A stretch of DNA of 41,367 bases from the NCBI GenBank assembly GCA_021029095.1, contig JAJOHG010000230.1, forward strand, positions 1-41,367, read 5' to 3'. The notes below the pieces were generated by a model. It was not told the DNA's origin and ran no database searches. It was given only the letters and a program-made list of their open reading frames with translations. This stretch comes from Phellopilus nigrolimitatus. Lineage: Eukaryota > Basidiomycota > Agaricomycetes > Hymenochaetales > Hymenochaetaceae. Each line of letters opens with the position of its first letter. The stretch's first letter is position 1. Position numbers and translations under genes: made by a program. Of the stretch, positions 20,530 to 32,700 are shown one piece after another.

Positions 20530-22638
20530 TTATCTCTGCACGAGTGCGCGGACCTTGTTCTTGACTTCCATGTCCAGCCCCGAGCCGCGGCCCTTGAGCT
20601 TCCCGAACACGACGACCTTGCCCTGCTGGCCCGCGCGCCCGGAGCGCCCCGCACGGTGCAGGAAGTCGACCATGTTGCGCGGCGAGTCCACGATGAACAC
20701 GTGCTGTACGTCCGCCGCGAAGTCGAGCCCGCGCGAGAGCAGCGACGTCGTGATCAGCACGCGCGGCGCGTCCTTTTCGTCGCCCTCAGCGTCGGACCCC
20801 TTCACGAACCCCGCGAGGTGCCGGTTCGAGCCGCGCAGCCGCGCGGCGCCCGTGCTCGTGAGCGCGACGTTCGCGATCCCGCGCGCGGAGAGGTGCGCGC
20901 CCAGCGCGTCCGCCGCGGTCGAGCGGTTGCAGAACACAAGCACGCGCGAGCGCGCGACGCGCCCCGTCGCGGCGTCCGGCCCGCGCAGTGCGTCCTCCGC
21001 CCACACGCGCCGCAGCCGCCGCTCGACGTCCGCGAGGCGGTTCCCGCCCGTCCACCCGACGTGCTCCGTGTGCAGCGTCGCGGGCAGCCGGTGCAGCTGC
21101 GGCGAGGCGAGCCGCGTGAGCGCCGGGTGGTGCGTGGTGAGGTACGAGGAGAGCGAGGCGGGGATGGTCGCGGAGGTGAGGATGAGGTGGAACGGGTAGT
21201 CGATGTTTTGGGCGTGCGCGGGGACTGGGTGCCCGCGGGCCTCGCTGATGTCGGCTAGAAGACTCAGCGTCGTCTCCCTGAAGTCGGGATCTGAGAAGGA
21301 AAGTAAATAAGAACAAGTTTGCACAGAAATATACTTTCGGCTCACCGAAGAGGACGTCCGCTTCGTCGACCACGACGCACTCCACCCTCTTCAGCCCCAT
21401 CTCCGGCTTCCCAGGCCTGAACTCTCTTTCGAACCTGCTGTCTTCCTTCCCCATCTTGTCCCAGCCCCACCCGCGCACCATCTCGAGCGCCTTCACGGGC
21501 GTGCTCGCCAGCACGTCCACGGGGCGCGCGCCCGCCATCGCATCCGTGCGCACCTCGAGGTGGCCCGCGGCGCCCTGCCCGAGCGCGTCGACGACGTGCT
21601 TCATCTGGCGCGCGCTCCCCCCACCGGCGCTCATGCGCCCGCCCGCGGTGCTCGGGACGTTCGCGCGCGACGCGCACAGCACGCGCAGCTTCGCGCGGTG
21701 CACGAGCGCCTTCGCGAACGCGGACAGCTGGCGCGTGAGCTCGTGTGTCGGCGCGAGCACGAGCGCGCGGGGGTTCACAGCAAGGCGGGAGGGCGGGTCG
21801 GCTGCGCCGGTCTCGGTCTCCTTGAGGTATTGCAGGAGCGGGAGGAGGTACGCGATGGACTTGCCGGAGCCTGTCTCGGAGGCCAGGAGGAACGCCTTCC
21901 AGTGTTCTGGATGCCTGGACAGGGAGAAGAGGCGTTTCAGCGCGAGCGCCTGGATAGGCGTGGGCTTTGCGTCGGGGCCGAGCACGTCGCTCACGGACTG
22001 CGCGAACGCCGGAAGGAGGGGAGGGGAAGTGAAGGCGTCGGGCAGCTTTTCGGCGACCTGCGGTAACGAGCGGTCGAATTCCTCGTCGAGCAGAGCTTCA
22101 ACAGACGCCGTCTTCTCTGCCGCGACTACATATGGTTCAGGTGCCTGCAGGAAAATTGGGAAACAAGATGACAGTTAATTATGAGGAATCTTACCTTCGC
22201 GTGAGCAGGAGGTTCGTGTTCAGTATTTTTCGATACTGAGGCGCCATCCTGTTTTTTCGCATCCGTTGTCCTAAACGGCTTCCTTGCCACTTCGTACTTT
22301 GCATCAGACCCTTTGGGTTTGAGATCTCTGACGAGACGCGTTCTTGAGGTTGAGTCTGGCATGCACAAGTAAATGAGCACGGTATCTCAGTAAATGAATA
22401 GGTAATACGCACTGAACTGCGACCTTGACAATCCCTTCGGGCTACCACGACCGCGGCCTCGACCCCGTGAAGGCCTTGCTGGCGGCCGTCCCTTGCCTTT
22501 CAGCGTTGCTGACGTCGATGCCGAGGAGTGAAACCCGAGCGCGCATTGCAGACGTTCGCGAGCACACGCTGCAGCGAAATAATGTCCAGAGTTCGTGGAG
22601 ACTGTTCCGAGCAGCACAGATGGCAGCCGCAGAGACAT
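20530..22638 (-). CDS. MRH4: Mitochondrial DEAD-box RNA helicase MRH4
   Basis: MRH4 is an ATP-dependent RNA helicase needed for assembly of the mitochondrial large ribosomal subunit. Four exons (22638-22413, 22355-22195, 22144-21346, 21290-20530) give 648 residues in one frame. The N-terminus (MSLRLPSVLLG..RERLQCALGFHSSAST) is Arg/Ser-rich without acids, as in a matrix-targeting presequence, followed by an RGRGRGRG patch. Helicase motifs are: the Q-motif region KPTPIQ, Walker A ASETGSGKS (217-225), PTHELTRQ, VDEAD (388-392), LTSAT, the TTSLLSRGLD region, and HRAGRSGRAG near the end. The second RecA lobe is very GC- and Arg-rich, which creates long false frames on both strands. The gene is divergent from LSM6 with 196 bp between the start codons. 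Confidence 0.93.
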
Positions 22639-22834
22639 CCGAAGTCACTTTTCGTTGAGCACGACTAGCGGCAATGCGCTTCTTTTCGTCGTCGTCGGCG
22701 GCGGCGGCGGCGGTGAGAAAATCGGAAGGAATTTAGCAAGAAAATTGGAATCTTTGACGTGACCGCAGACTCGGTCACGTCGCGCGTGGTCGGCGCGGTC
22801 GCCGTTTCACGAACGCTTTTCCTCACTTATCGCA
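22639..22834. promoter_or_regulatory. Shared promoter region of MRH4 and LSM6
   Basis: Only 196 bp separate the two divergent start codons. The region contains a GGC-rich trinucleotide run at about 22687-22713, inside the MRH4 5' side, and no TATA box. Two GTCACG sites (around 22760 and 22775) could bind bZIP-type factors. Co-regulation is an inference from the spacing. Confidence 0.5.
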
Positions 22835-23268
22835 ATGGCCGACGAAGGCACCCCGCCACCGCCGCCCCCAGAGCCATCTGGAGGTCCACCCGAATCTCCT
22901 GAGCCGCCGACGGGCTCTCCGACAGACTTCCTGAAAGGCGTCGTCGGTAAGCGTGTCATCGTGCGCCTGACATCCGGAGTCGACTATCGAGGTGCGTCGT
23001 GCCCATCAGTATAAATATGTATCTTTGAGTTTTTGACGTATTTGTGCTCAGGCGTACTGTCGTGTCTCGATGGCTACATGAATATCGCGCTCGAGCAGAC
23101 GGAGGAACATGTGAATGGGCGGGTGACGAACCGCTATGGGGACGCGTTTATTAGAGGAAATAATGGTGAGTCGCAATTTGCATTAGTCCTAGTATCTGGT
23201 ATTGAAATTATGTATTTCTTTGGCTTTTTTCTGTAGTACTGTATATTTCGGCCGCAGAGGCGCTCTGA
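22835..23268 (+). CDS. LSM6: U6 snRNA-associated Sm-like protein LSm6
   Basis: LSm6 is a subunit of the nuclear LSm2-8 ring that binds the U6 snRNA 3' end, and of the cytoplasmic LSm1-7 ring in mRNA decay. Three exons (22835-22991, 23052-23165, 23237-23268) give 100 residues. The Sm fold is complete: DFLKGVVGKRVIVRLTSGVDYRG with Sm1, GYMNIALEQTEE, then Sm2 GDAFIRGNNVLYIS. These are almost identical to LSm6 across eukaryotes. The N-terminus carries an extra stretch of about 30 residues rich in Pro, Glu and Ser (PPPPPPEP, ESPEPPTGSP) before the fold, whereas most LSm6 proteins start a few residues before it. Confidence 0.96.
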
Positions 23269-23881
23269 ATGATGCTTCTCTGCGCAGCTACAAGCATGAC
23301 GACCATTCATCCTCGACACCGGGCTTTTGACCCATTCAAAATTGCCATAGCTTTTCTGTGACTGCTGCTCGAGCGCACCGAGTCTGTCTTTCTGGTATTC
23401 TCAGACGATGCTTTGTGAACTGTATCTACCCTAGGCGAGCGGGACTAGATGTTTCATGTGTATAACAGCCTGCAATTGAGAACCGTTTTCATGTCGATTG
23501 GATGCTAGCCTCCTCGAGACCTCAATTACTATGTACGTGTCTAGTGAGGTCTGGGAATTTTGCGTTCGTTCTGAGAAATTAATGTGCCCAAAGTACGTAT
23601 TGCCTTCTTCAGTCGATGATGTACATGCTGATAATAATATCCCAAAAATATAGTCCGCATGTCCAAGAAATATTACGAAGTATGAAAGAAAATAAGGCCG
23701 ATAGATGAGTGAAGGACGACATTAGCAAAACAGGGTTAGCAACAATTGTCCATGATGAGATCTGTGTCGATGACTGTACTAAATGAAACTACTGTATGAA
23801 TAGGTAAGTGTTCTTGATAAAGGTGAAGTGAGCGTCATGTGTGTGAAATATGTCCGCATTAAAATCGTCATTGTTTTCTTT
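23269..23881. other. Convergent intergenic region
   Basis: It holds the 3' ends of LSM6 (+) and the GMC oxidoreductase (-). It is AT-rich, with no coding signal or recognisable RNA. Confidence 0.5.
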
Positions 23882-25971
23882 CTAAACCCCAGATTTGATG
23901 ATATCCGCCGCCTTCTCCGCAATACCGTACAGCGGGCTGCTCAAGTGTGCGCTGATCAAGATAGGGAGCACGCTCGCGTCAATGACGCGCAGATTCTTCG
24001 TATCATACACGCGCAGCTTTGCATCGACGACGCCGCCCAGGTCGCGGCGCATCAGCGCCGCCGTACCGATCGGATGCGAGACTGCGGAGAAGCCGTTCGG
24101 GGAGGGCGCCTGGATCCACTTGTGCCATGCTGCGTCGCTCCCGCCGAAGCCGTTGTCGTCGGGCACGACGCCCGTGCCCGGCGTCGCCTCTCCCGACGAG
24201 ATGCTGGAATACGCTTGCCCGTTGAGCACGTTGCGCGCGAGCCGCGCGCCCGCGGTCTGCACGGCCAGGTCGAGGTCGACGCTGAAATAGTTCACGATGA
24301 CCTTGGGCAGGGTGAAGACGTCTGTGCTCGTGATGGTGACATTTCCGCGGCTGAAGGGGAGGAGCTGCCACATGTCAATCCCGATAGCACTGCAATAACA
24401 ATATCAGAACGGACGCTATAGACGGTACGCGTGTGATCAACTTACTCAGGGAAGCCGGTGTCAGCAAATAGCTCGACGACGGGGACTGGATAAGGATCAG
24501 TCAATCTATGGCTTGGCGAGTGCACGGAGAAGACGGCGTACCGTTGTCGTTGACGATCAAACCGGCCTGAATGCCAAAGATGGTTGTGAGCGCATCGGCG
24601 CTCAAGCCGTTCACCGCTTGGTTCTGTGCCCAGGCTGGATGCATCGCCATGATATGACTGGACATCTGGTCCGCCGTCACGCTCCCGTTCGAGCCGCCGC
24701 CAATCGCAAAGAGCTCCTTGAGGGATGGATACGCGATACAGTCCGAGGGCCCGCTGCCGTCACTGTTGAACGAAGACTGTGCAGAGTGGCCTACCGAGTT
24801 CATCGTCTGTTCCTGTAAGTTGCGCCCGACAGTCGGGAGGTTGACCTTCACATCGATGCCAAGCGGTGTGAGAATGGATGGGTCACCAACACCGGAGAGC
24901 TGAAGCAGCTGCGGCGAGCCGATCGCGCCCGCTGCAAGGATAACCTCCTTTGATGCGCTCGCTGTGAAGGTGTCGCCGCTGTTATCCGATTTCTTGAACT
25001 GCACGCCCGTCGCGGTGATGCTCGGCGCGCTCCCGGAGAGAAGAATCTTCGTGACTTGGTAGTTTATAAGCGTGAGCCATCCGGGGCGGTCGTTTTCGAC
25101 GGGCGTGAGGTAAGCGTCCGCGGCCGACGAGCGGTGGTCGTCGTCTTGCCAATTGATGTTGTTTGGCGCGTAGCTCACACAGTTGCCGTTCCCGCCGTTG
25201 AGGTCCGCGCACAACTCAATGCCCGTAGCATTCTGTATGGCGCTGGCGAATGCGGGCTGCTGCGGGCCGCCGTACATCAGATCTGGAAAGGTGACCTGCA
25301 CGGGTCCGGAGGTCCCGTGATAGGACGCGATGCTGTTCGCCCCCTTGGCCTTCTGCTGGGCGTTAGGTGCGGAAAATGTTTCGGCCTGGAAGAGATTTGT
25401 AAGATGCTATAATTTGAAGAGTAGGGAGAGATCCTTACTTTTTTCATGTACGAGAACAGGGAGTCGAAGTTCCAGTTCATGTCGGCGTCACTGGTCTCGA
25501 GGAGTTGCGAGAGAGCGTCATATTGTTCCTTCGAACCCCGGGTCCACGCAGCGCCGTTGATGGAGGTACTACCACCGAGCGTCCTACCGCTGAGAGCAAA
25601 AATGAACGAGTTAACTACTTGCAAGACTGAAAAAATATACTGGCTCACCCCTTGATGGCCTTGCCCTGATCCGTCTGCCATTGATACTCCAGACTTGTGC
25701 CAGAGGCCTTCCCGTAGTTTGCAACATCGTAGACATTTGGGTTGGTACGATCGTCGTTACCGGCCTCGACAAGGAGGATAGTCACTGAAGAGTTCTCCGC
25801 GAGGCGAGCGGCGACGGTCGTCCCTGCAAGACCGGCGCCGACGATAATGTAGTCGAAGGTCTGGCCGCTCGCGGTGCTCGGATCCGAGCTGATGCCCGAC
25901 GCACGCTTGTGTAGTGCCGGGGAGCCAGCAGCGAGGAGAGGAAGGACCAGGAGGAGCGCCTGGGAGAGCAT
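23882..25971 (-). CDS. Secreted GMC oxidoreductase (AA3-type, aryl-alcohol/glucose oxidase-like)
   Basis: This FAD enzyme of the glucose-methanol-choline family oxidises alcohols or sugars outside the cell, often supplying H2O2 to lignin-degrading peroxidases or Fenton chemistry. Five exons (25971-25649, 25589-25439, 25385-24542, 24485-24446, 24389-23882) give 621 residues. Residues 1-20 form a signal peptide ([16 protein letters not shown]), followed by a KR dibasic site. The FAD-binding motif is IIVGAGLAG (42-50), GMC signature 1 is [16 protein letters not shown], and signature 2 is [15 protein letters not shown]. Catalytic His558 lies in SHPIGTAAL; the second active-site residue is His601 in [19 protein letters not shown]. 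The upstream ATG frame from 26046 was rejected because it spoils the signal peptide. The exact substrate is unclear. Confidence 0.93.
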
Positions 25972-26909
25972 GGCGCGGGAGGGGGGGAAGAGGAGGGGAA
26001 CGAATATTATCAATTTGATGTTGTTACATTTTATGCACGCATGCACGCGGGCGCGCTCGTCTAACGCGCGCGTAAGGCACAGGCGGGCGGCGAGCGAGCT
26101 CCGTTTGCGAGAAGTTGCACAGGTTCAGCGGGTCGATCACTCCGAAGACCCTTAAATCATTGACGGCTCCGCTTAATTTCGGCCGTACGCCCCGCGGTGA
26201 CTCAGCGCATTTCTGACATCACGGTCAATGGAATAACGCGAGTCGTTTCTGTGAAAATAAAGTGTGAGCACAGCAATCTGTGAGTCTCCGGGACTGTACT
26301 TCTTTGTGTTGGATAAATCTTGACGTCATATTTAAAGGTGAGTTAACTCATACCAGCTCTGTATAGTGTTGTAGACGAGTGGAAGTTCGGAGGATCAGAA
26401 AGGTGTAGCTTCAGCGAAAAAGTGACTGGGGTTTACAGAATGCTCTCTCCCCGGACTTCTGTCCTGGCTATCTAACCGGACGAAAGTCCGGCATGCTTCA
26501 GATGCCCGAGGAGTTAGGTAGCGAACCTTCGAGACATAACAAGAGCAAACCTCTCTAACCACCCTCCAAACGAAGATTTACAAGATATCGACACGGTTTA
26601 CGGTTTTCAAAACATAATCCGGATGAAACACAAGAGTGAAGTTGTCCAGGGAAAAACAATATGCTTATTCCAGCTCCTCTTACATCGCAACTTTGTTACT
26701 TACCCCTGTTGCAAGTCGAGCGGCAGTAATTTACAATTGTCCACGTGTACATGGATTCTGATCATCATATCATGGATGACAAATGTCAAGACCGCCCATT
26801 GTCGCCCATTCTTCAGCTCGACAAAATTGCCATCATTTTAAAAGTATTGTTTTAATGGGAAAAGCAGCTTAGCCATTCTAATATAGTACTAGATGTATTG
26901 TTGCATTTA
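25972..26909. other. GMC promoter side and tRNA 5' flank, no gene seen
   Basis: About 940 bp upstream of the GMC gene. The first 70 bp form a poly-purine and A/T-rich 5' UTR region. A short open frame at 26623-26841 (+) is Cys/His-rich but has no family match I can name. No mobile element is evident. Confidence 0.4.
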
Positions 26910-26981
26910 ACACTGATGGTGAAGCGGTTATCATGCTTGCCTTCCAAGCAAGCGGCAGGGGTTCGACTCCCCTTCAGTGTA
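26910..26981 (+). tRNA. tRNA-Gly(UCC)
   Basis: This 72-base tRNA has no intron. The acceptor stem is ACACTGA (26910-26916) paired with TCAGTGT, followed by discriminator A. The anticodon stem CTTGC/GCAAG encloses the loop CTTCCAA, so the anticodon is TCC (26943-26945). The A box (TGGTGAAGCGG) and B box (GGTTCGACTCC) of the internal RNA polymerase III promoter are present. It resembles fungal glycine tRNAs in the D arm GGTTATCAT. The CCA end is not encoded, as expected. Its 3' trailer would be a substrate for RNase Z. Confidence 0.95.
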
Positions 26982-27000
26982 TGGCCTTTCGACTGGTAAC

Positions 27001-27006
27001 TTTTTT
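27001..27006 (+). terminator. RNA polymerase III terminator of tRNA-Gly
   Basis: A run of six T residues lies 20 bp after the tRNA 3' end, the usual pol III stop signal on the non-template strand. Confidence 0.8.
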
Positions 27007-27134
27007 GGATGTTATTATTTTACATAATAGCGAAGAGGATATACGGTCTCTTATATCGAGTTTCATATTCTTCAGCGATTTTTGAATGCAAGCTCTGATA
27101 TCGTATTATGAAATCATCAATAGTAAACTTGGGA

Positions 27135-29523
27135 TTACGTGTAGTGGTTACACTTCTTTTTCCTTGAGCGCCTAGATGAACTTGGTGGGTCATTGTTCGA
27201 AGGGACGTAGTCGCTGAGATCCCAATTCCTCTCGATGAGGTGCGTGATATTCCTGTCTATCTGTTCGAACAAGTGGATTTTCCGTCCATCGATCTCCTTG
27301 GACCACTCTGCTCTAAATTCGATTTCCAGGCGGCTGATGACTTCGTCCGTCTCATCCCAAGTTCTGCGAAGCAGCTTCCCCGTGCTGTCGCTTGCGCACA
27401 TGCGCACTTCATGACAATGCCGCTCTCTCCCTTTTAATGGCACCCTGCAAAGGTCAGACTGGGACACTAAGTGGTATCGCGTAACAGTCGCTGAGTGCAA
27501 CTCGTTCGCCCCCGTCGTGGTAATAATTCTGATCAATGTTTGGCGGGGCCCATCTGTCGCAGTCAGGTGTGCATGTAGACTCCTCGAGGTATCTAGATCT
27601 TCGTTCGCGAGCAGATCGGCAGCGCTTTCGATGATTATGAAAGGTTCGGAGAATTGTTTTGCATAGTGAATTGTGTATGCGATATCGTAGATAGAGTTCT
27701 GGAGGCATTTCACCATTACATCTCCGCTCAAACTGTTTTGGTGTCGACGAAGGTCAGCTGTCGCGAGCGCGTTGAGGAACTCGGAATCATGTCGCGACAA
27801 AAAAAGGCCTGAATAAATATTAGAGTCTGGTTCTACAACTTGAAATATCAGACACCTTTAGTTTTTTCTGCCTCTTTCGCGATAGCCTTACAATGAATCC
27901 TGTGACCGCTACGTTTCCACGCAGAGGTCTGACATGCTTTAGAGCAATACAAAGTCATGCAACCAGCACACTTGAGCAAAGCGACCTTGTCATCGGCTTT
28001 CATGCACTAAATAAGATCAATTAGACTCCAACGGTAGATAATTTCGCATAAAGACGTACGTGACTGCACTGTACTTGCGAAGGTCCTGAGGGACGGAGAC
28101 GCTCATAAAGGCGCTTGGATACCATCCTCTCAAAAACGACGTTTTCAAACATCATCCAGTGTCTGTAAAAGCCCGGAGTCTTTTTCAATTCGTTTATTTC
28201 CTCCAAGTGCTCCGCTTTGAGCCTTTTCAAAGCATCGCCCGCGGCGCAGATGACGGAGTAATAAACGAGCTGACAGGTGATGACTGCAGTGAGCAAGTAG
28301 CACATAGCGGTATGGCCATCCGGACTCCGCGATGCAATGTCAGGAAGAGCTATTGCACATCGCACGTACGATTCGAGGAATCCCAACCGAAGAGCTTGTA
28401 TGCACGCAGAGATCGCGGTCTTGGATACCAGAATGTCAAGAATAACCGAAAATGTAGATGTAGCGGCGATGTATGCAATTCCATTGGCAGTATTCGACAG
28501 CTTTAGGTTGTCCACAACGAGAGAAACTCCTTTAATTGCGAGCGGTAAGATTTCCGTTTTGGTCTCGAGGGCCAACTGAACAGGATGGCACGTCAAAGAA
28601 CGAAGCTGTTCGAGCCGTGCAGGAGAGGAGCCTCCCATGAGTGTACATATAGTAGAGATCTCGGCAGTGAAGTGCTCGATGTTGAACGGCATCGCATCGA
28701 CGGCCCAGCGAAGTCGGTTGATAGCCTCTCCGCAAATGCGGTTTATGTTTTGCTCTGCGTATCGGTGTAAGATCAGATCTCGAGCATCCTTTCGATCCCC
28801 ATAAGCGGCTATCACAGCTCTCAAGGCAACGGATGATGTCAACATGTAACTTGGATCCGCAGAGTCCGGTGATACCTGTTCGTACCAGTCTTCTCCTCTA
28901 TACCAGTTCTCGATGACCATTTCGAAGAGTCTGCTTTCATCATCGATAACAATCGAGCGATGCTGCCCAGCCAGGTGCGCAAAGGTCATCAAAGAGTAAG
29001 ACACGACTTTGCCCATGACCTTTTTACTTTTCATTAATAACTCAGGAAGGTCCACAATTTTGTGGAAATGACGAATCCAATTCACTATGCCGTTTGCCTC
29101 CCATGCGCGAACAAGTATCTGTTGCAGCACTTTATTCGAACGAATATGCGGTTGAGCTCCTACGATACCATGCAGAGCCATAAGAGAACTGTGGGTATCC
29201 ATGCTTATTACTGAGGGATCGGACAACGGAGGGCCAGCAGGGGGTATTTTAGCATCAGTAAGGTGCGTGCACAGCACCTCTAAAGCATCGGGTAGGAACT
29301 GAATTGGGAATTTCGGCATGAGCCTTACGACTTCTAGAATTACCACTTTTGATCCGCTTCGCGCAGCTGTAAAAAGCTGAAGGGGGTTTCGAATTGAGAA
29401 AATGAAACATCCGAGCCAGATCCGATTTCTCACCTGTCTAATAAGTTCGGGATCGTTGAATTCATTGTTGGTGGTACGATGTCCCTGTGGTTCTGTAGTA
29501 GAATTGTCGCAATTCTTGCTCAT
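27135..29523 (-). CDS. MYND zinc-finger protein of the basidiomycete-expanded type
   Basis: Exons 29523-29434, 29376-28060, 28006-27856 and 27808-27135 join in phase, giving 743 residues. The long first part is helical and Leu-rich (for example LFTAARSGSKVVILEVVRLMP) and may form ARM/HEAT-like repeats. The MYND finger follows at residues 467-508: C467-x2-C470, C482-x2-C485, C490-x3-C494, H504, C508, in CSHC..CAGCMTLYCSKAC..WKRSGHRIHC. The C-terminal 225 residues end in a basic tail (SRRSRKKK). MYND fingers bind proline-rich peptides in partner proteins. Mushroom genomes carry very many of these genes and their roles are mostly unknown. The first 57-bp intron (29377-29433) is an open multiple of three, so it could also be read through. 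The start at 29523 is the first ATG. Confidence 0.85.
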
Positions 29524-29749
29524 GGTGTCGGATGATGCTGGATGATGGGCGAATGCCAAAGGGTAAGCCACTGCCTGTGGCAAGTCTTACTAATTCGGTC
29601 ATGCGCCTGTGACATGTCGCGTTTGTCTGTCACAGGCAAACCACGCCGCGTGCGCCGTGCAGCTCGTCAACGAGCCTTTCTTTCTAGCCACGACAACAGG
29701 ATCAAATAGTGGATCCGATCCCAATGCTTTTTGTTTGACTTCTCGGAGA
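29524..29749. promoter_or_regulatory. Shared promoter region of the MYND and Brc1-type genes
   Basis: 226 bp separate the two divergent ATGs. The stretch contains an inverted pair, CTGCCTGTGGCAAG and CTGTGACATG..CTGTCACAG, near its left end. Shared regulation is an inference from distance only. Confidence 0.4.
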
Positions 29750-32700
29750 ATGTTATTTACAAACATCAAATATACGTTGTCATCGACGTTTCCGTTGCAC
29801 CGACGGGATGAACTTGCAAAGATACTCGACGCAAATGGTGCTTCTCAAGTTGATCTGGCTCAAGCAACGTATGTTATAACGGACACGGTGCATTTTGAGG
29901 GGCATGAGACTGTTCTGGATAATATCACGGTGGTAACGGTGAGTGCTCATGCTTCGATCGACGTGAAGGAGGCGTCTGAGACAAGTTAAGGATGAATGGG
30001 TTGACCGGAGTATTGTGCATGGGAAGCAGCAAGAGTGCGTCATTTCTATATTCACTAATGTTGGAGTATGCCTTTGATCATCATGCAGTCCTAAACTCTT
30101 CTCCGCCGACCCCAACATGATATTCTCCGGTGTGATAGCTTGCGCTGCCGATGTACGCCGTGTCTTTAGTTATTACAAAGCAGGAACTAACAACTCACAG
30201 CTCGAAGCGTGCGACAAGGAAGTAATATGCGCCGGTATCAATGCACTTGGTGGCCTCTACCGAGAAGGCTACACGCGTGATTGTACGCATGTCCTCGCGC
30301 CGCGGCCAGGCTCGGACAAGTACACCACTGCGATCCACTACCAGTCCGCGACACATGCGCATGTCGTGCTTCCCCATTGGTTTGACGATTGCTTCAAGCT
30401 CTTTGTCCGTCTTGACGAGGCTCCGTACGCGTGGCCAGACCCGCCCCTTTTGCGTGCTGGTCTCGGGCTCGAGAAAGCCCGTCTTCCGATCGGCACCAAG
30501 GCGATTGTCAAGTCCGACGTCCTCGCCGATGAAATAGGCCAGGGTCAGGCCAAGGCACTTGTCACGATCCAGAAGAACATATGGAAAGGAAAGCGGGTAT
30601 TGCTAAGCTTGAGTCTTGCGCTCGAGCAAGGTCGCCGTGAGGCTGTCGAAGTGTCCATACAACGAGCCGGTGGCCAGGCTGTCCCGATGAACGGTGACGA
30701 GAATTCGGCCATCGACGATGCAGACGTATATATCACCCAGTATCGCACAGGTTATGCGTTCGTCAAAGTGCGTAATCTTTCTGAGATTTGGCCAGTGTCT
30801 TATTCCCTTTCAGGCCATGCGCGCGAATAAGACTATAGGAACACTCTCATGGCTGTTTAACGTCCACAAGACGGGAATCGTCTCGTGTCCGAATGACCAA
30901 CTTTTGCACTTCCCGACTCGGCCGGAGCCCGTCGAGAATTTCCCTGCGCACAAGATCACAGCGACAAATTATGAGGGCGATGGGCGTAAGTACGTAAAAA
31001 AGCTCATCGAACTCATGGGAGCCGAGTTCACGCCACAAATGACGGCAACGAATACCGTTGTTGTCGCCGCTTTGTATGTCCCCTCATATCTGATAATTTT
31101 ACTGATTGCTAAGTATCTGCGAGTAAAGTATCTCTGGGGACAAGACGGCAAAGGCACGCGAGTGGAACATTCCCGTCGTCAATCACACATGGCTGGAGGA
31201 CTGCTTCGTCGCGTGGTCACACCTCACTCCTGCACAGGAGAAGTACGTTAATTTCCCTTCGGGCGTAAATTTCGGCCCGCTCGTTGGTAGGCGTGTCGTC
31301 GAGCCACTGAACGATGCAGATTTGCTTGAGATCGAAAAAGCCGACGAAGCTGCGAGGATAGAGGAAGCAAGGGTAAAAATGGAGAAGGAGAAGGATGAGT
31401 TGGAGAGGGCGGAGAAGATGGAGCGTGAGAGATTAGAGAGAGAACATCGGCAGGCAGCGATGGACCTGGACGATGTTGGTGACGTGGAAGCTATGTTCAA
31501 AAACGAACCCGAATCATCCGTTAAGCCTCAGCCGCAGAATAAGCAAAAAACAACTGCCAAGATGGCGCCCTCCAAGCCCGGCCCGCCGAGGAGCAGCGCG
31601 ATTGGACACATTGGAAGCGATAAAGAAGAGGAGGGACTTGGTGCCAGCAAGACGAAACCATTAGCAACTAAGGGCACCAACCGTCGCGCAAACTCAATCG
31701 AGCGTTTCGAAGATGAAGAGAGCGAACAGGAAGAAGAGGTACGACCAGCACGATCAGCTTCACGACCTGGGCCGTTGAAGAAGTCTGTGAAAGCGCCGAA
31801 AAAGCACGCCAGAAGGAAGTCGCAGGTTGTTGGTCCGAACGATGATCTTAGCGAAAACGATGGCTCGCCGCGGAGAGGTAGGCCGTCGAGGAAGTCAATA
31901 CCGGCGAAGAAAGCTAACGGGAGATCGGTCGCTGTCGAGGAGGAGGAGGAGGAGGAAAGCGGGGCCGAGGAACAGCAGCCTACGAAAAGGGGAAGAGGCA
32001 GAGCTCCTAAAAAGTCGATGCCGGCCAAAAAGGCTAACGGGAAATCGAAAACGGTGGAGTCCGAGGACGAAAGCGAGCACGAGGCTGAGATAGACTCTCA
32101 GCGGGGGGACGTGCCTTCGGCGGAGCCGAACGGAAAGTCGAAGGCCATCGACTCCATCGAGGCCAATGATGAAAGCGAGGACGAGCAGCCGCGACGGTTA
32201 GGTAGGCTTGTGAAGTCTACGCAGATCAAGCGCCCCATACAGGAAGACACGATTGTGGCAATTTCTGCGAAACCTAAACCTACACCATCGACGAAGTCAA
32301 GATCAAAGCTCTCTCTTCTTGACGATGATCTGGACACTTCGGAAGAGGAGGCGCTATCTCCACTTGACCCCACTCGGAAAATGTCCGCAGCTCAGTCACG
32401 ACCGAAGAAAGGCAGGCTCGCGCAAGCTCATCCAACTGATGACGAAGAGAATGAGGAACCCAATTCCAAGGTATCGACAAAATTCGGCCCTCCGCGTAAT
32501 CAAAAGTCGCGAAAGGCTGTAGCGGGCTTGTCTGGTCTCGTTACGCCTCATAATCAGAAGGGACATTCACGGAAGCAGCCGTTCGTGTCGGGCCCAACGC
32601 CAGGCAAGACTGTCTCCGTAGAAATCATCTCACCAAGAAAGCCCACCGCTCTGAGCGGAACCCATTCGCTTACTGCCGTCGCTGCAGATGGCGCCTCCTT

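Noticed and set aside
20518..21258. Long Arg-rich open frame on the + strand opposite MRH4
   Set aside because: It is an antisense shadow of the GC-rich helicase exon, with composition typical of such frames and no motif.
27135..27800. Separate gene downstream of the MYND protein
   Set aside because: It joins in phase to the MYND exon over a clear intron (27809-27855), so it is the C-terminal part of the same protein.
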